A stretch of DNA of 55,055 nt, from assembly GCA_937992195.1 (NCBI GenBank), contig CALKKV010000020.1:1-55055 (forward strand), in the 5' to 3' direction. The position numbers and the translations under genes were made by a program. The notes under the pieces were generated by a model. The model searched no databases, was not told the DNA's origin, and was given only the letters and a program-made list of their open reading frames with translations. How positions within the stretch are numbered: the first letter of the stretch is position 1; each line of letters starts with the position of its first letter. Of this stretch, positions 34,180 through 42,873 are shown one piece after another. This stretch comes from an uncultured Gammaproteobacteria bacterium (GTDB lineage Bacteria > Pseudomonadota > Gammaproteobacteria > Arenicellales > Poriferihabitantaceae).

Positions 34180-36108
34180 CTAACCTTTACCCCTCCAGGG
34201 TATAGTCTTGTCGATCACCCAACGCATTATCATATCGAGCATCAATCCGAGTAATCCCATAATTAAAATGGTGACCCAGATTAATTCATAGTCGGAAACC
34301 GTTCGCGCGATATTTTCGATAAAGCCAACACCGGTAGTTCCCGCTAACATTTCAGCAGCAACCAGCGTGCCCCAGCATACGCCTACCGCAATCCGAATTC
34401 CCGTCAAGATTTCAGGTAACGCATTAGGAAGAATAACGTTGCGTAGTATCTGAGCATCGGTAGAACCCAATGAATGAGCGGCACGAATTTTTGATAGCTG
34501 TGTACCAACGGCACCAGTGCGCGCAGAGATAACCATAATCGCAAACGCAACCATAAATAACAAGAATATTTTTCCATCATCCTGAATACCAAAAATGGTC
34601 AAGATCAATGGCGCCCAAGCGAGGGGGGGAACCGGGCGATATAACTCTATGATTGGATCGAAAAACGATTTAAAGAATTTCGAAATACCCATCAATAAAC
34701 CCAAGGGTACACCAAGCAAAATACCCAAGGACAACGCCATCAACACGCGGAACATCGAATCCCAGATATGGCCTTCAAACCACGGGATATAACCTAAGGA
34801 AACCTCCCCTTGGGCAAATGCCAGCAGTTTGTCTTTAAACTTCGGCGAGATCGTTCCATCAGAATCGTGACTCGCATATTCACCGGGCCAGGCATCAGCA
34901 ATCCAGTCAGGAAAGAGAAACCCGACTACTTCGGCAACCGGTAACCATTTCCACCACAACAGCGTGACACCTCTGTATCCGCCGCCGTTTTCCAGATCAG
35001 GATTGGCCAGCTGCATAAAGGTAGCCACGACATCTGTCGGTTTCGGCAACCACCTTGCAGAACCTTGTTCAGTGCACTGAGTACGTGATTTAACAACACC
35101 GGGCCCAGGCAACAGCAGCGCTTCAACAATCCGCAGACTACCCCGCGCTTCTCCATTGGCTTCGTCCAGGTTTTCTACCGCAGTGTTTACACTTTCAAGA
35201 GAGGCGGCAGGAAAAATAGTGCCGTCATCAAGTCGCTTAAAAATTCGTTCGACCGATTTAATATAGGCTTCACGCTCCGCCAAAGCCACTTCATCAAAAC
35301 CGCCGGACTCGCTATTGCCTTGTAGCGTTGCAATGCGCTCTTTAATCTCGGCAATCAGTGCATCATTTGCCGGAATATGATTCCGGATTTTGAGGAAGCG
35401 GTCTGCAACCTCTTTAGCTTCAACAGAGACGTTGTCAAACAGCATCCCTTTTGGTGTCATCGGCAAAACTGGGATCTCGGTGTGCTCGGTACCCCATTTT
35501 GGCTGCGCCAACGCTTCTTCTGTTGGCTGGAGCCCGCCAGGACCCGCTCTCAACTTCTCACTCAAACTATCCAGATCTGCTGACAGCGCGCTTAACTGTC
35601 CATCTAAAGCCGGATCAAGATTCTTTGGATCAGAAGAGTTCACAATCAGCTGCCCTATCTGATCGATCAGAGAAACCAGCTCAGTCTGTTCGTCACTGCT
35701 AAATGCCGATGCCGGCACGTTCGCTCTCAGTATTTCCAGCTGGTCTGCATTCCTTGATACCAATAGTGTCGACTTATAGTAACGCGAGCCAATAGGTAGC
35801 GCCGCTTTGATCGGCGAAACTGCTTCTTCCAGTTTCGCCACCTGACACAGTTCATTGGCCGCGGAGGGCACATACGCCCGGCCCACTCCCCATGAGAAGT
35901 AAAACCAGATCAACATTAATGCGGACACGCCACAAACCGCCCAATACCAACCGCCCTTGGTGCGCTCAGGGTCACCGAATACTTCGCGATTTGCGGTAGC
36001 CGCATCGCGTTTGCGGCCGGTCACTAAAGAAACGACAAAAGCAGCCAGCAGCGCAAGAATAATGACCGCGGCAATCGACGCACGATTATCTGATAGAAAC
36101 TCAAACAC
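34180..36108 (-). CDS. tauC: TauC-like ABC permease with long N-terminal extension
   Basis: A 642-residue inner-membrane permease, more than twice the usual ~275. The C-terminal ~220 residues are a normal TauC/SsuC-type core: LALSLGILLGVPLGLLMGI, PPLAWAPLILTIFG, the coupling-helix EAA-type segment (AAHSLGSTDAQILRNVILP), and VCWGTLVAAEML. Ahead of it are two extra helices (about 13-31 and 54-71) and then roughly 300 mostly periplasmic residues rich in helices and coiled-coil character, ending near QLANPDLENGG. The start is GTG at 36108, whose bases overlap the stop of the ATPase gene, so the two are coupled. The transported compound is likely a sulfonate or related small organic anion, from family membership. 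The extension is the odd feature; it may act as a docking domain for the binding protein. Confidence 0.85.
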   Translation of the reverse strand: MFEFLSDNRASIAAVIILALLAAFVVSLVTGRKRDAATANREVFGDPERTKGGWYWAVCGVSALMLIWFYFSWGVGRAYVPSAANELCQVAKLEEAVSPIKAALPIGSRYYKSTLLVSRNADQLEILRANVPASAFSSDEQTELVSLIDQIGQLIVNSSDPKNLDPALDGQLSALSADLDSLSEKLRAGPGGLQPTEEALAQPKWGTEHTEIPVLPMTPKGMLFDNVSVEAKEVADRFLKIRNHIPANDALIAEIKERIATLQGNSESGGFDEVALAEREAYIKSVERIFKRLDDGTIFPAASLESVNTAVENLDEANGEARGSLRIVEALLLPGPGVVKSRTQCTEQGSARWLPKPTDVVATFMQLANPDLENGGGYRGVTLLWWKWLPVAEVVGFLFPDWIADAWPGEYASHDSDGTISPKFKDKLLAFAQGEVSLGYIPWFEGHIWDSMFRVLMALSLGILLGVPLGLLMGISKFFKSFFDPIIELYRPVPPLAWAPLILTIFGIQDDGKIFLLFMVAFAIMVISARTGAVGTQLSKIRAAHSLGSTDAQILRNVILPNALPEILTGIRIAVGVCWGTLVAAEMLAGTTGVGFIENIARTVSDYELIWVTILIMGLLGLMLDMIMRWVIDKTIPWRGKG

Positions 36109-36898
36109 GGCCCATGATCTCCTCTTCCATGTTCCAGATCATCGTCAGGATTTCCTCACGCACTTCGGCAAAATGACTGTCTTGTTTAATATCGCGCAAC
36201 GACTCATTTAACCCGCGCTCGGCAAAAGGCAGATTGTACTCTTTGTGAATACGTCCTGGTCTCGGTGCCATCACGAACAAACGTTCTCCCAAAAGCAGCG
36301 CTTCCTCAACTGAGTGGGTGATAATCAAAATAGTCTTTCCTGTCTCTTTCCACAATTCCAGAACCAGAGACTGCATCTTCTCCCTTGTCAGTGCGTCAAG
36401 CGCACCCAAAGGCTCATCCATTAAGATAACGTCAGGATCGTTCACTAAACAACGGGCCAGCGCCACACGCTGCTGCATACCCCCGGACAGTTGATAAGTC
36501 GGTGTATCGCCAAAGCCTTGAAGACCGACGATATCCAGCCACTTCTCAACCAATTTTTTCGATTCGGCAGGCGGTGTTTTCTTCATCCGCAAACCATAAT
36601 CCACATTTTTTGAAACCGGCAACCACTCAAAAAGTGCGCCCTGCTGAAACACCATTCCCCGTTCAACACCGGGGCCATTGATGGTATTTCCTCCTAATGT
36701 AGCGACGCCTGCTGTGGGATTGATAAACCCGGCGATCATATTGAGCAGGGTTGTTTTTCCACAACCTGACGGGCCCAAAACGGATAAAAGCTCGCCCTTT
36801 TTGAGCGTGAAATTAATATCTTTCAACGCTTCTACCGCATCCCCGGTCTGGGGATTGGTGAAGGTCATGCTCATATCTTCACAAACAAGATCTGCCAT
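36101..36898 (-). CDS. tauB: TauB-like ABC transporter ATPase
   Basis: A 265-residue ATP-binding subunit. Walker A GPSGCGKTT is at about 42-50, the Q-loop in VFQQGALFEWLPV, the ABC signature LSGGMQQR at about 137-144, Walker B ILMDEP at about 158-163, and the switch His in IITHSVEEA. This is the nitrate/taurine/sulfonate importer subfamily. It powers the permease encoded by the next gene, which overlaps its stop by 8 bp. It lies about 208 bp after the binding-protein gene, and that gap holds two stem-loops that may set expression ratios. ATG start at 36898. Confidence 0.92.
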   Translation of the reverse strand: MADLVCEDMSMTFTNPQTGDAVEALKDINFTLKKGELLSVLGPSGCGKTTLLNMIAGFINPTAGVATLGGNTINGPGVERGMVFQQGALFEWLPVSKNVDYGLRMKKTPPAESKKLVEKWLDIVGLQGFGDTPTYQLSGGMQQRVALARCLVNDPDVILMDEPLGALDALTREKMQSLVLELWKETGKTILIITHSVEEALLLGERLFVMAPRPGRIHKEYNLPFAERGLNESLRDIKQDSHFAEVREEILTMIWNMEEEIMGRV

Positions 36899-37020
36899 AT
36901 TACTTCTAGTTTTAATTAGCGGGGTGTTTCACTATCCAGGCACAAGATGATCTACCAATCCAGGACATCCGCCGGTCTACGTATTAAACGACGACATCTT
37001 GAGCCAGGTTTAAGGCGTAT

Positions 37021-37038
37021 TCCTGAATCCATTCAGGA
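37021..37038. repeat. 18-bp palindrome in tauA-tauB gap
   Basis: TCCTGAAT and ATTCAGGA are inverted copies separated by two bases. In the minus-strand transcript this is the stem-loop nearest tauB. It may act as an RNA stability or attenuation element with the second hairpin at 37059-37083. Confidence 0.4.
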
Positions 37039-37058
37039 GCGTTATTAAGTGTTAGTCA

Positions 37059-37083
37059 GTGGGCCGCAAAGATTGCGGCCCAC
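37059..37083 (-). terminator. strong GC-rich stem-loop just after tauA (attenuator or mRNA-stabilising hairpin)
   Basis: GTGGGCCGCAA (37059-37069) and TTGCGGCCCAC (37073-37083) form an 11-bp stem with a 3-base loop about 24 bases after the tauA stop in the transcript direction. No U-run follows in that direction, so full termination is unlikely. Such hairpins after binding-protein genes usually protect the upstream message and lower expression of the ATPase and permease. Confidence 0.5.
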
Positions 37084-37106
37084 GTCTATTGAGCTGCTAA
37101 CGCTAT

Positions 37107-38078
37107 TTACTCAAGGAAAGAACCGTCGATGGTCTTGGCAATTTGCGCGCCATCTGAAGAATCAGAGAAAACCAATCCCAAAGATGCAGCGGCAGATTCT
37201 GCAATGCCACCCTTGGCAAAATATTTCTCAAGCTGCTCTTTAGCAGAAGGCAGAATAAAGCCGGCCATCTGGGTCTTAGTAGTTTCGACGTCCATACCCG
37301 CAGCATTCGCTATCTTGTCGAATTCAGCGTCTGAACCGCCGAATGCGCCATTGGCTTCTTCAGTCGCTTCAAGAAATGCCTTCAATAACTCAGGCTCTTC
37401 AGTTGCGAACTTCTCGGTAACTGAAATCACGTCAAAAGAACCGATTCCAGCCTCTACTTTTTGCTCTGAACTCATGATCGCTGTGCCAACTTCCGCAGCA
37501 TCTTTTGAAGCAACACCACCAAATACACAGGCCATATCTACAGCACCGTCAGCCAAAGACTTCGCACCATCTGGTGGCGCCTGGTCAACGATCTGCATCT
37601 TGGAAATATCAACGTTCAGGTGACTCATGTACTCACGGAATGCATAGTCAGCCATAGTGTTGAGCGGCACAGCAACGGTTTTACCTTCCAGCTCTGACGC
37701 GTTGGAAGAGTCAATGCCAAGATCGCTTTTTACAAAACAGTCATTCGCTTCGTATACCACTGCAATGCCAACCATTTTTAGTGGCGCACCCTGCTGGATC
37801 GCGGTAACAAATGGCGCAAGACCTTGTGAATAAGAGATATCAATATCCCCCGCTAGCATCGCTTCAGTCATCGCAGTACCGGTAGTAAAATCTACCCAGT
37901 TAACGTCTACACCCATGGCTTTGTCATACGCCTTGTCAACTTTAGCGATCATGTTAGGGGTCGCCCATTCTAGGAAGAATGCAGCGTTGACTTGATCAGC
38001 TGCATAGGTCACAGGTGCAGCAGATAACAAAGTGGTTACGCTAGCCGCGAGCAAGGTCGACTTAAATACTTTTTTCAT
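37107..38078 (-). CDS. tauA: TauA-like periplasmic substrate-binding protein
   Basis: About 323 residues from the ATG at 38078, preferred because GAGGAA lies at a proper distance upstream; a start at 38120 adds 14 residues with no ribosome site. A signal peptide (MKKVFKSTLLAASVTTLLS, cleavage near VTYA-AD) precedes a type-II periplasmic binding fold of the taurine/sulfonate family: FFLEWATPNMIAKVDKAYD, TAMTEAMLAGDIDISYSQG, VKSDLGIDSSNASELEG, and VDMACVFGGVASKDAAEVG. It delivers the ligand to the tauBC products that follow. No taurine dioxygenase or taurine:pyruvate aminotransferase gene is nearby, so the ligand may not be taurine itself. Other sulfonates, nitrate-like anions or amides are alternatives within the family. 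Confidence 0.88.
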   Translation of the reverse strand: MKKVFKSTLLAASVTTLLSAAPVTYAADQVNAAFFLEWATPNMIAKVDKAYDKAMGVDVNWVDFTTGTAMTEAMLAGDIDISYSQGLAPFVTAIQQGAPLKMVGIAVVYEANDCFVKSDLGIDSSNASELEGKTVAVPLNTMADYAFREYMSHLNVDISKMQIVDQAPPDGAKSLADGAVDMACVFGGVASKDAAEVGTAIMSSEQKVEAGIGSFDVISVTEKFATEEPELLKAFLEATEEANGAFGGSDAEFDKIANAAGMDVETTKTQMAGFILPSAKEQLEKYFAKGGIAESAAASLGLVFSDSSDGAQIAKTIDGSFLE

Positions 38079-38439
38079 TTCGGATAATTCCTCGTTTACG
38101 AATTTATTAGGTTTTCTCAATAGCCCGTAGAGTGATCTCGGGCTTTATTTATGTCTAGACATCAGAAGCGGTAATAGAATGGAGTTTCTTCAGGCTTCTA
38201 AAGTCCTCGTGATCCTAGCGATCACTCTCTGACAGCCGGCATTATAGAGGAAAAAAAATTGCGGAAGATATGGAAATTAGACGTTTTTAACGACAGATGT
38301 CGTCTTTGCGACGACTTCTTCGTTACCGGCAACAACAACTCACCGATTTAGCTCATTCAGGTCGTTTTATCGTTTTTCCGCTTACCACACCCGGATTGGG
38401 CTGTATCTACAACTCTCGCTACGTGACTATGTGGTTTAT
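38079..38439. other. control region upstream of tauA, downstream of HMG-CoA lyase gene
   Basis: About 360 bases carry the tauA promoter and the 3' end of the adjacent catabolic unit. The notable element is a compound inverted repeat at 38288-38325. No open frame with a ribosome site is convincing. Confidence 0.45.
38288..38325. promoter_or_regulatory. compound inverted repeat upstream of tauA
   Basis: Outer arms TAACGA (38288-38293) and TCGTTA (38320-38325) flank inner arms GTCGTC (38299-38304) and GACGAC (38310-38315) around a 5-base centre. It sits 210-250 bases upstream of the tauA start and 115 bases beyond the HMG-CoA lyase stop. It could be an operator for a dimeric regulator or a transcript-end hairpin; no T-run follows on the minus strand. 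Confidence 0.35.
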
Positions 38440-39363
38440 TCAGTTCCCACGAAAGTTTGTCGCCGCCCCGGCCCTGAGTAACTTTCCCTCAAGCGGCTCG
38501 TTTGGCAACCATTGGTCCATTTTCGCTCTAACCGCCAGCATGCCACCTAGATCTACGCCGGTAGTCAGGCCTAAGTTTTCCATCAGATAAACACAGTCTT
38601 CCGTCGCAATATTTCCCGAAGCGCCGGTTGCAAACGGACAACCTCCGAGCCCACCCAAGGAACTATCAAAACGCCTAACCCCGGCTTCCACTGCCGCCAC
38701 CGCATTGGCTAAGCCCATGCCGCGGGTATCATGAAAATGTGCGGCCACCGGTATTTCTCCCGCTTGTTTTAATATCTCGGAAAGCATTCGCTTAACCTGA
38801 ACAGGATTGCCAAACCCTACTGTGTCGCACATATTCAACTCATCACAACCTGCTTTGAGAACTTCTTCAACGACCTGATACACCCGACTCTCCGCAACAT
38901 CACCTTCGAAACAGCAACCAAAAGTTGTCGCCATCGCAGCTGACAGAGCAACCGAGGATTTCGAACCACGGGAGTCGCGCTCTTTAACCAGTTGCGCAAA
39001 CTCGCTAATGGACTGGTCTGTGCTGCGTCTCACGTTCGCCTGGTTATGTCGTTCGCTAACCGATAAGACAAAAGTAATTTTTTCCGCCCCATGATCCAGC
39101 GCTCGCAATCCCCATTTCAAATTCGGCACCAGCACTGCTGCGCGCATGTCTTTAATAGTCCTAGCACCCGCCAGCACCTCGGCAGAGTCCGCAAATTGCG
39201 GAATCACAGACGGCGGCACAAAAGACGTCACCTCCATCTCTCGAAAATTACAGTCGGCTTGTAGGCGACACCACTCTAATTTAACTTCAGTTGCCAAGAC
39301 TTCTTTTACCAGCTGCAGTCCATCTCGCAAACCGACTTCTCGAATTTCGACCAGATCGGTCAT
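38440..39363 (-). CDS. hydroxymethylglutaryl-CoA lyase family enzyme
   Basis: A 307-residue TIM-barrel aldolase that cleaves a 3-hydroxy-3-methylglutaryl-CoA type substrate to acetyl-CoA and a ketone body or analogue. REVGLRDGLQ at about 8-17 carries the catalytic Asp. HFHDTRGMGLANA holds the metal-binding His pair, and GGLGGCPFATGASGNIATED contains the signature active-site Cys loop. It is the last gene of a minus-strand unit with the enoyl-CoA hydratase 29 bp upstream. Such a pair would fit leucine/isovalerate or acyclic branched-acid breakdown, but the biotin-dependent methylcrotonyl-CoA carboxylase is missing from the window. ATG start at 39363. Confidence 0.9.
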   Translation of the reverse strand: MTDLVEIREVGLRDGLQLVKEVLATEVKLEWCRLQADCNFREMEVTSFVPPSVIPQFADSAEVLAGARTIKDMRAAVLVPNLKWGLRALDHGAEKITFVLSVSERHNQANVRRSTDQSISEFAQLVKERDSRGSKSSVALSAAMATTFGCCFEGDVAESRVYQVVEEVLKAGCDELNMCDTVGFGNPVQVKRMLSEILKQAGEIPVAAHFHDTRGMGLANAVAAVEAGVRRFDSSLGGLGGCPFATGASGNIATEDCVYLMENLGLTTGVDLGGMLAVRAKMDQWLPNEPLEGKLLRAGAATNFRGN

Positions 39364-39392
39364 TGCCCTTTCTCCTATAGCCGTAAAGACAT

Positions 39393-40184
39393 TTATCTAC
39401 CCCGAAAATCCGGCTTTCTTTTCTCGTTAAAAGCGCGCACGCCTTCCAATCGATCTTCTGTAGGCACGGTTCGGTTATAGGCTTCAATTTCAAAAGCCAG
39501 GCCATCCGATAGTGACATTTGCATTCCGCGATGGATCGCCTGTTTTGCCTGCCGCACCGCTATGGGAGCATTCCCGGCAATGGTCTTCGCCATGCTTAAA
39601 GCTTCAGACAACAGCTTTTCCTGAGGAAATATCGCATTTACCAAACCCCAACTATGGGCTTCTGAAGCATCAAACGTTTTACCAGAAAGAATCAGTTCTT
39701 TCGCTCTCCGTTCCCCCATAGCGCGACTTAAGTTTTGCGTGCCTCCTGCCCCTGGGATAATACCTAGAGTCACTTCAGTCATGGCAAATCGCGCATTCGG
39801 TGCACAATAGGCAAAATCCAAAGCCGCGCACAGCTCGCATCCACCTGCAAATGCGGCACCATTAATTGCGCCAATCGTAGGAATGGGGCAGCCAACCACC
39901 GCGCGTATCATGCGCTCGTAGATCAAATGTTGCTTTACCCAAGCATCGTCGGTCATGCCGTTGCGTTCCTTTAAATCACCGCCCGCACAAAAGGCGCGCG
40001 CTCCTGCACCGGTCACAACTATGCACCGTGTATCATCTCCGCTTATTGCTATCTCTTCGAAAAAAGCCACCAGCTCACTAGCCATCTCGGTATTAAAAGC
40101 ATTCGCCACTTCGGGACGGTTCAACGTCACCAGAGTGACATGCGTTTCTGGTGTTGCAATCAACAGCATTTTGTAATTAGACAT
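39393..40184 (-). CDS. enoyl-CoA hydratase/isomerase family protein (crotonase)
   Basis: About 263 residues from the ATG at 40184; a TTG at 40226 would add 14 residues. Crotonases hydrate or rearrange 2-enoyl-CoA thioesters. The oxyanion-hole segments GARAFCAGGDLKE and GAINGAAFAGGCEL are present, and both hydratase glutamates appear conserved (GGCEL and MTEVTLGIIPGAGGTQ), favouring a true hydratase, for example of methylglutaconyl-CoA or another short-chain enoyl-CoA. It is divergent from the acyl-CoA dehydrogenase gene and precedes the HMG-CoA lyase family gene by 29 bp. Together they suggest the chain acyl-CoA to enoyl-CoA to hydroxyacyl-CoA to cleavage products. Confidence 0.88.
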   Translation of the reverse strand: MSNYKMLLIATPETHVTLVTLNRPEVANAFNTEMASELVAFFEEIAISGDDTRCIVVTGAGARAFCAGGDLKERNGMTDDAWVKQHLIYERMIRAVVGCPIPTIGAINGAAFAGGCELCAALDFAYCAPNARFAMTEVTLGIIPGAGGTQNLSRAMGERRAKELILSGKTFDASEAHSWGLVNAIFPQEKLLSEALSMAKTIAGNAPIAVRQAKQAIHRGMQMSLSDGLAFEIEAYNRTVPTEDRLEGVRAFNEKRKPDFRGR

Positions 40185-40313
40185 TTTGAGAAAATCTTTA
40201 GGTGCAGCAATACAGATCAACCGCAATTAAAAAAACAACAATTTTAGAATCGTAACCCTACAGCGCGACAACAACAATTAGAATATTGATAAAGTTAATG
40301 GCGTATCGACATA

Positions 40314-41474
40314 ATGAACTATCCGCATAGTCACACCGAAATCCGTGATGGCGTTAAGAAACTCTGTCAGGACTTCCCGGGAAGCTACTGGCGACAGTGT
40401 GACCGCGATCAAACTTACCCAGCTGAGTTCGTCCAGGCATTGACTGCAGCGGGATACCTGGGTGCATTAATTCCGGAAGAGTTCGGCGGCGCTGCATTAA
40501 GTATGTCTGAGGCCACCGCGATATTGGAAGAAATCCATCGTAACGGCTGCAATGCCGCCGCCTGTCATGCCCAGATGTACACCATGGGTACCGTATTACG
40601 ACATGGAAATGCAGCGCAGAAAGAACAATACTTACCAGGCATTGCAGAGGGCAGCATCCGTCTGCAGGCATTTGGTGTAACCGAGCCAACCAGTGGCACA
40701 GACACTTCGGCATTGCGCACTACCGCAAAGCCTGACGGCGATGACTATATTGTAAACGGCCAAAAAATCTGGACATCTCGCGCCGAACATTCTGACCTGA
40801 TGCTATTGCTCTGTCGCACCACACCCAAAGAACAGGTAGAAAAGAAAACCCAGGGTTTATCCGTATTGCTGGTGGATATGCAAGCGGCGCTTGCCGCCGG
40901 GAGCTTGAGCATTCGTCCTATCCGCACAATGATGAATCATGCCACCACGGAAGTGTTTTTCGACAATATGCGCGTGCCAAAAGCAAACCTGATTGGCGAG
41001 GAAGGTCGCGGCTTTCGATACATTCTTTCTGGTATGAATGCGGAACGAATCTTGATCGCATCAGAATGTATTGGTGACGCCAAATGGTTTATCGAAAAGT
41101 CTGCCGCTTATGCAAGTGATCGTTCTGTCTTCGGCCGACCAATAGGCCAGAATCAAGGCGTGCAATTTCCAATTGCCCGCGCCTATTCTCAAATGCGCGG
41201 CGCGGAACTGATGCTCAAAGAAGCGATTCGTTTATATGACGCCGGTGAAAACCCGGGAGAGGAAGCCAATCTTGCCAAGCTGCAGGCCGCTGACGCATCC
41301 TGGGCGGCGGCCGAAGCCTGCGTGCAAACCCATGGTGGGTTTGGTTTTGCTGAAGAATATGATGTCGAACGCAAGTTTCGCGAAGCGCGTCTTTATCAAG
41401 TGGCGCCGATTTCAACTAACCTGATTTTGAGTTATCTCTCGGAGCATGTATTGAGAATGCCGCGGTCATATTAA
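40314..41474 (+). CDS. acyl-CoA dehydrogenase
   Basis: A 386-residue FAD flavoenzyme that should desaturate an acyl-CoA. Typical motifs are AFGVTEPTSGTDTSAL (FAD and substrate contact), KIWTSRAEHSDLMLLL, MMNHATTEVFFDNMRVP, and QTHGGFGFAEEYDVERKFREARLYQ. The usual C-terminal YEGTSE motif with the catalytic Glu is replaced by VAPISTN, a pattern seen in a subgroup ending LPRSY, so the base must lie elsewhere, as in isovaleryl-CoA dehydrogenase. It is divergent from the enoyl-CoA hydratase gene across about 130 bp that should hold both promoters. The next gene, an SDR, runs toward it. No clear Shine-Dalgarno precedes the ATG. Substrate unknown. Confidence 0.9.
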   Translation: MNYPHSHTEIRDGVKKLCQDFPGSYWRQCDRDQTYPAEFVQALTAAGYLGALIPEEFGGAALSMSEATAILEEIHRNGCNAAACHAQMYTMGTVLRHGNAAQKEQYLPGIAEGSIRLQAFGVTEPTSGTDTSALRTTAKPDGDDYIVNGQKIWTSRAEHSDLMLLLCRTTPKEQVEKKTQGLSVLLVDMQAALAAGSLSIRPIRTMMNHATTEVFFDNMRVPKANLIGEEGRGFRYILSGMNAERILIASECIGDAKWFIEKSAAYASDRSVFGRPIGQNQGVQFPIARAYSQMRGAELMLKEAIRLYDAGENPGEEANLAKLQAADASWAAAEACVQTHGGFGFAEEYDVERKFREARLYQVAPISTNLILSYLSEHVLRMPRSY

Positions 41475-41488
41475 GCAGCGTTTTCTTG

Positions 41489-42241
41489 CTAACAGGTGTA
41501 GTTCATTGCCAGGCGTCCGCCGTCGATATAGATGGTTTCTCCCGAGATATAGCTGGCTTTCTCACTGGCAAGAAAAGCGACAACGTTGGCAACTTCTGCC
41601 GGTGTACCAATACGCTGCAGCGGTGTTCTCGACATCACTTTTTTCATCGCCTCAGGATCGGCATTCACTCCAGACAGCATTGCCGTGTCGATTGAACCTG
41701 GGCCCACCGCGTTGACCCGTATGCCATGGGGCGCTAACGACAGGGCGGCGGATTTAGTGAGCTGCATGACGCCGCCTTTGGAAGCGCAATAAGCGGGAAT
41801 CGAAGGAATCGCAACCTGTGCATTGATCGACGACATATTAACAATGCTGCCCTCGATATTATTTTTCACCATTCCCTGCGCTGCGCGCTGCAACGCCACA
41901 AACGTACCGGTTAAATTGATATCAATGACCTTTTGAAAATCATCGAGGGAGACGTTTAGCAGGTCATCGGATAACGCGACGCCGGCGCAGTTGACCAGAA
42001 TAGAGACACAACCAGTTTGCGATTCAATTTGGTCGAACATTTCCAGCACCTGTTCCGGGTTTCCAATATCGCAACTCATTGCCAAAGTATCGCTACTCAA
42101 TTTCTTTGCCGCGGCTTCAACGGCTTCGGTGTTGATATCAGCTAAGACGATACGCGCACCTTCTTCTATCAATGCCTCTGCGCAGGCATAGCCGATTCCT
42201 TGTGCACCGCCGGTAATCAACGCTATTTTTTTATCGCTCAT
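41489..42241 (-). CDS. short-chain dehydrogenase/reductase (SDR)
   Basis: A 250-residue classical SDR. The NAD(P)-binding TGGAQGIGYA is near the N-terminus (about 10-19) and NCAGVA follows; the Asp in LADIN at the end of the second strand favours NAD. The catalytic set is Ser in NMSSINAQVA, and Tyr and Lys in YCASKGG, with GPGSIDTAM and GETIYIDGG completing the fold. It could oxidise the 3-hydroxyacyl-CoA or a hydroxy side chain from the neighbouring acyl-CoA genes. It converges with the acyl-CoA dehydrogenase gene, 14 bp apart at the tails, so it is a separate unit. ATG at 42241. Confidence 0.9.
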   Translation of the reverse strand: MSDKKIALITGGAQGIGYACAEALIEEGARIVLADINTEAVEAAAKKLSSDTLAMSCDIGNPEQVLEMFDQIESQTGCVSILVNCAGVALSDDLLNVSLDDFQKVIDINLTGTFVALQRAAQGMVKNNIEGSIVNMSSINAQVAIPSIPAYCASKGGVMQLTKSAALSLAPHGIRVNAVGPGSIDTAMLSGVNADPEAMKKVMSRTPLQRIGTPAEVANVVAFLASEKASYISGETIYIDGGRLAMNYTC

Positions 42242-42381
42242 AGTATTTTCATTTCACTCAATTTTCATCAGTATACCTAACCTTTTCCAAAAAGTTGTCG
42301 GGGTATTCCAAATTCAGCTAACCGCCTGGCTGACATTGCAGGCATACTCTTGTAAATATTCTGACATCCGATCTCATCAAC

Positions 42382-42867
42382 ATGTCGATCACACTTCCCA
42401 AAATACAATCTTTTCTTGATCAATGCGGAAAATCGTTTGAAGTCTTCGCCTGCGATCCCGAACTGGCTGATACAGAAGTGTTTTGCAAACACTATGGTAT
42501 TGCGCCTGAAATTTCTGCCAATACGATCCTTGTAAAATCAAAGACAGGGGAAAAAAAATTTGCGGTATGTGTATTGCTTGCGACTAACCGCTTGAACGTA
42601 AATCACACGGTGAGAAAAAAACTGGGTGCAAGAAAAGTTTCGTTTGCCTCTGCAGAAGAAACCCAAGAACTAACCCGCATGGAAATCGGTGGCGTGACAC
42701 CAATTGGTTTATCTGAAGATTTACCCATCTGGGTTGATGAAAAAGTTATGCAATGCGAAGAAGTGATTCTTGGTGGCGGTAACCGCAGCTCGAAACTGCG
42801 AGTGGAAACTGCGCTGTTCCATTCTCTCCCTAATGTTGAAATCGTATCCGGTCTCACAATCGACTAA
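42382..42867 (+). CDS. YbaK/EbsC-type aminoacyl-tRNA deacylase-like protein
   Basis: A 161-residue protein of the YbaK/ProX family, whose members hydrolyse mischarged aminoacyl-tRNA in trans (Cys- or Ala-tRNAPro) or remove related adducts. Visible family features are TILVKSKTGEKKFAVCVL (with the conserved Lys), RKKLGARKVSFASAEETQELT, and IGGVTPIGLSEDLPIWVDE, matching the substrate pocket loop GGVTPFGL of the family. Length is normal. It precedes an MFS gene by 6 bp on the same strand, so the two are probably co-transcribed. The exact amino-acid specificity cannot be read. ATG at 42382. Confidence 0.88.
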   Translation: MSITLPKIQSFLDQCGKSFEVFACDPELADTEVFCKHYGIAPEISANTILVKSKTGEKKFAVCVLLATNRLNVNHTVRKKLGARKVSFASAEETQELTRMEIGGVTPIGLSEDLPIWVDEKVMQCEEVILGGGNRSSKLRVETALFHSLPNVEIVSGLTID

Positions 42868-42873
42868 TTTGAA

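Noticed and set aside
34180..38078. Confirmed taurine utilisation locus
   Set aside because: TauD, Xsc and taurine aminotransferase genes are absent; only the importer resembles taurine systems.
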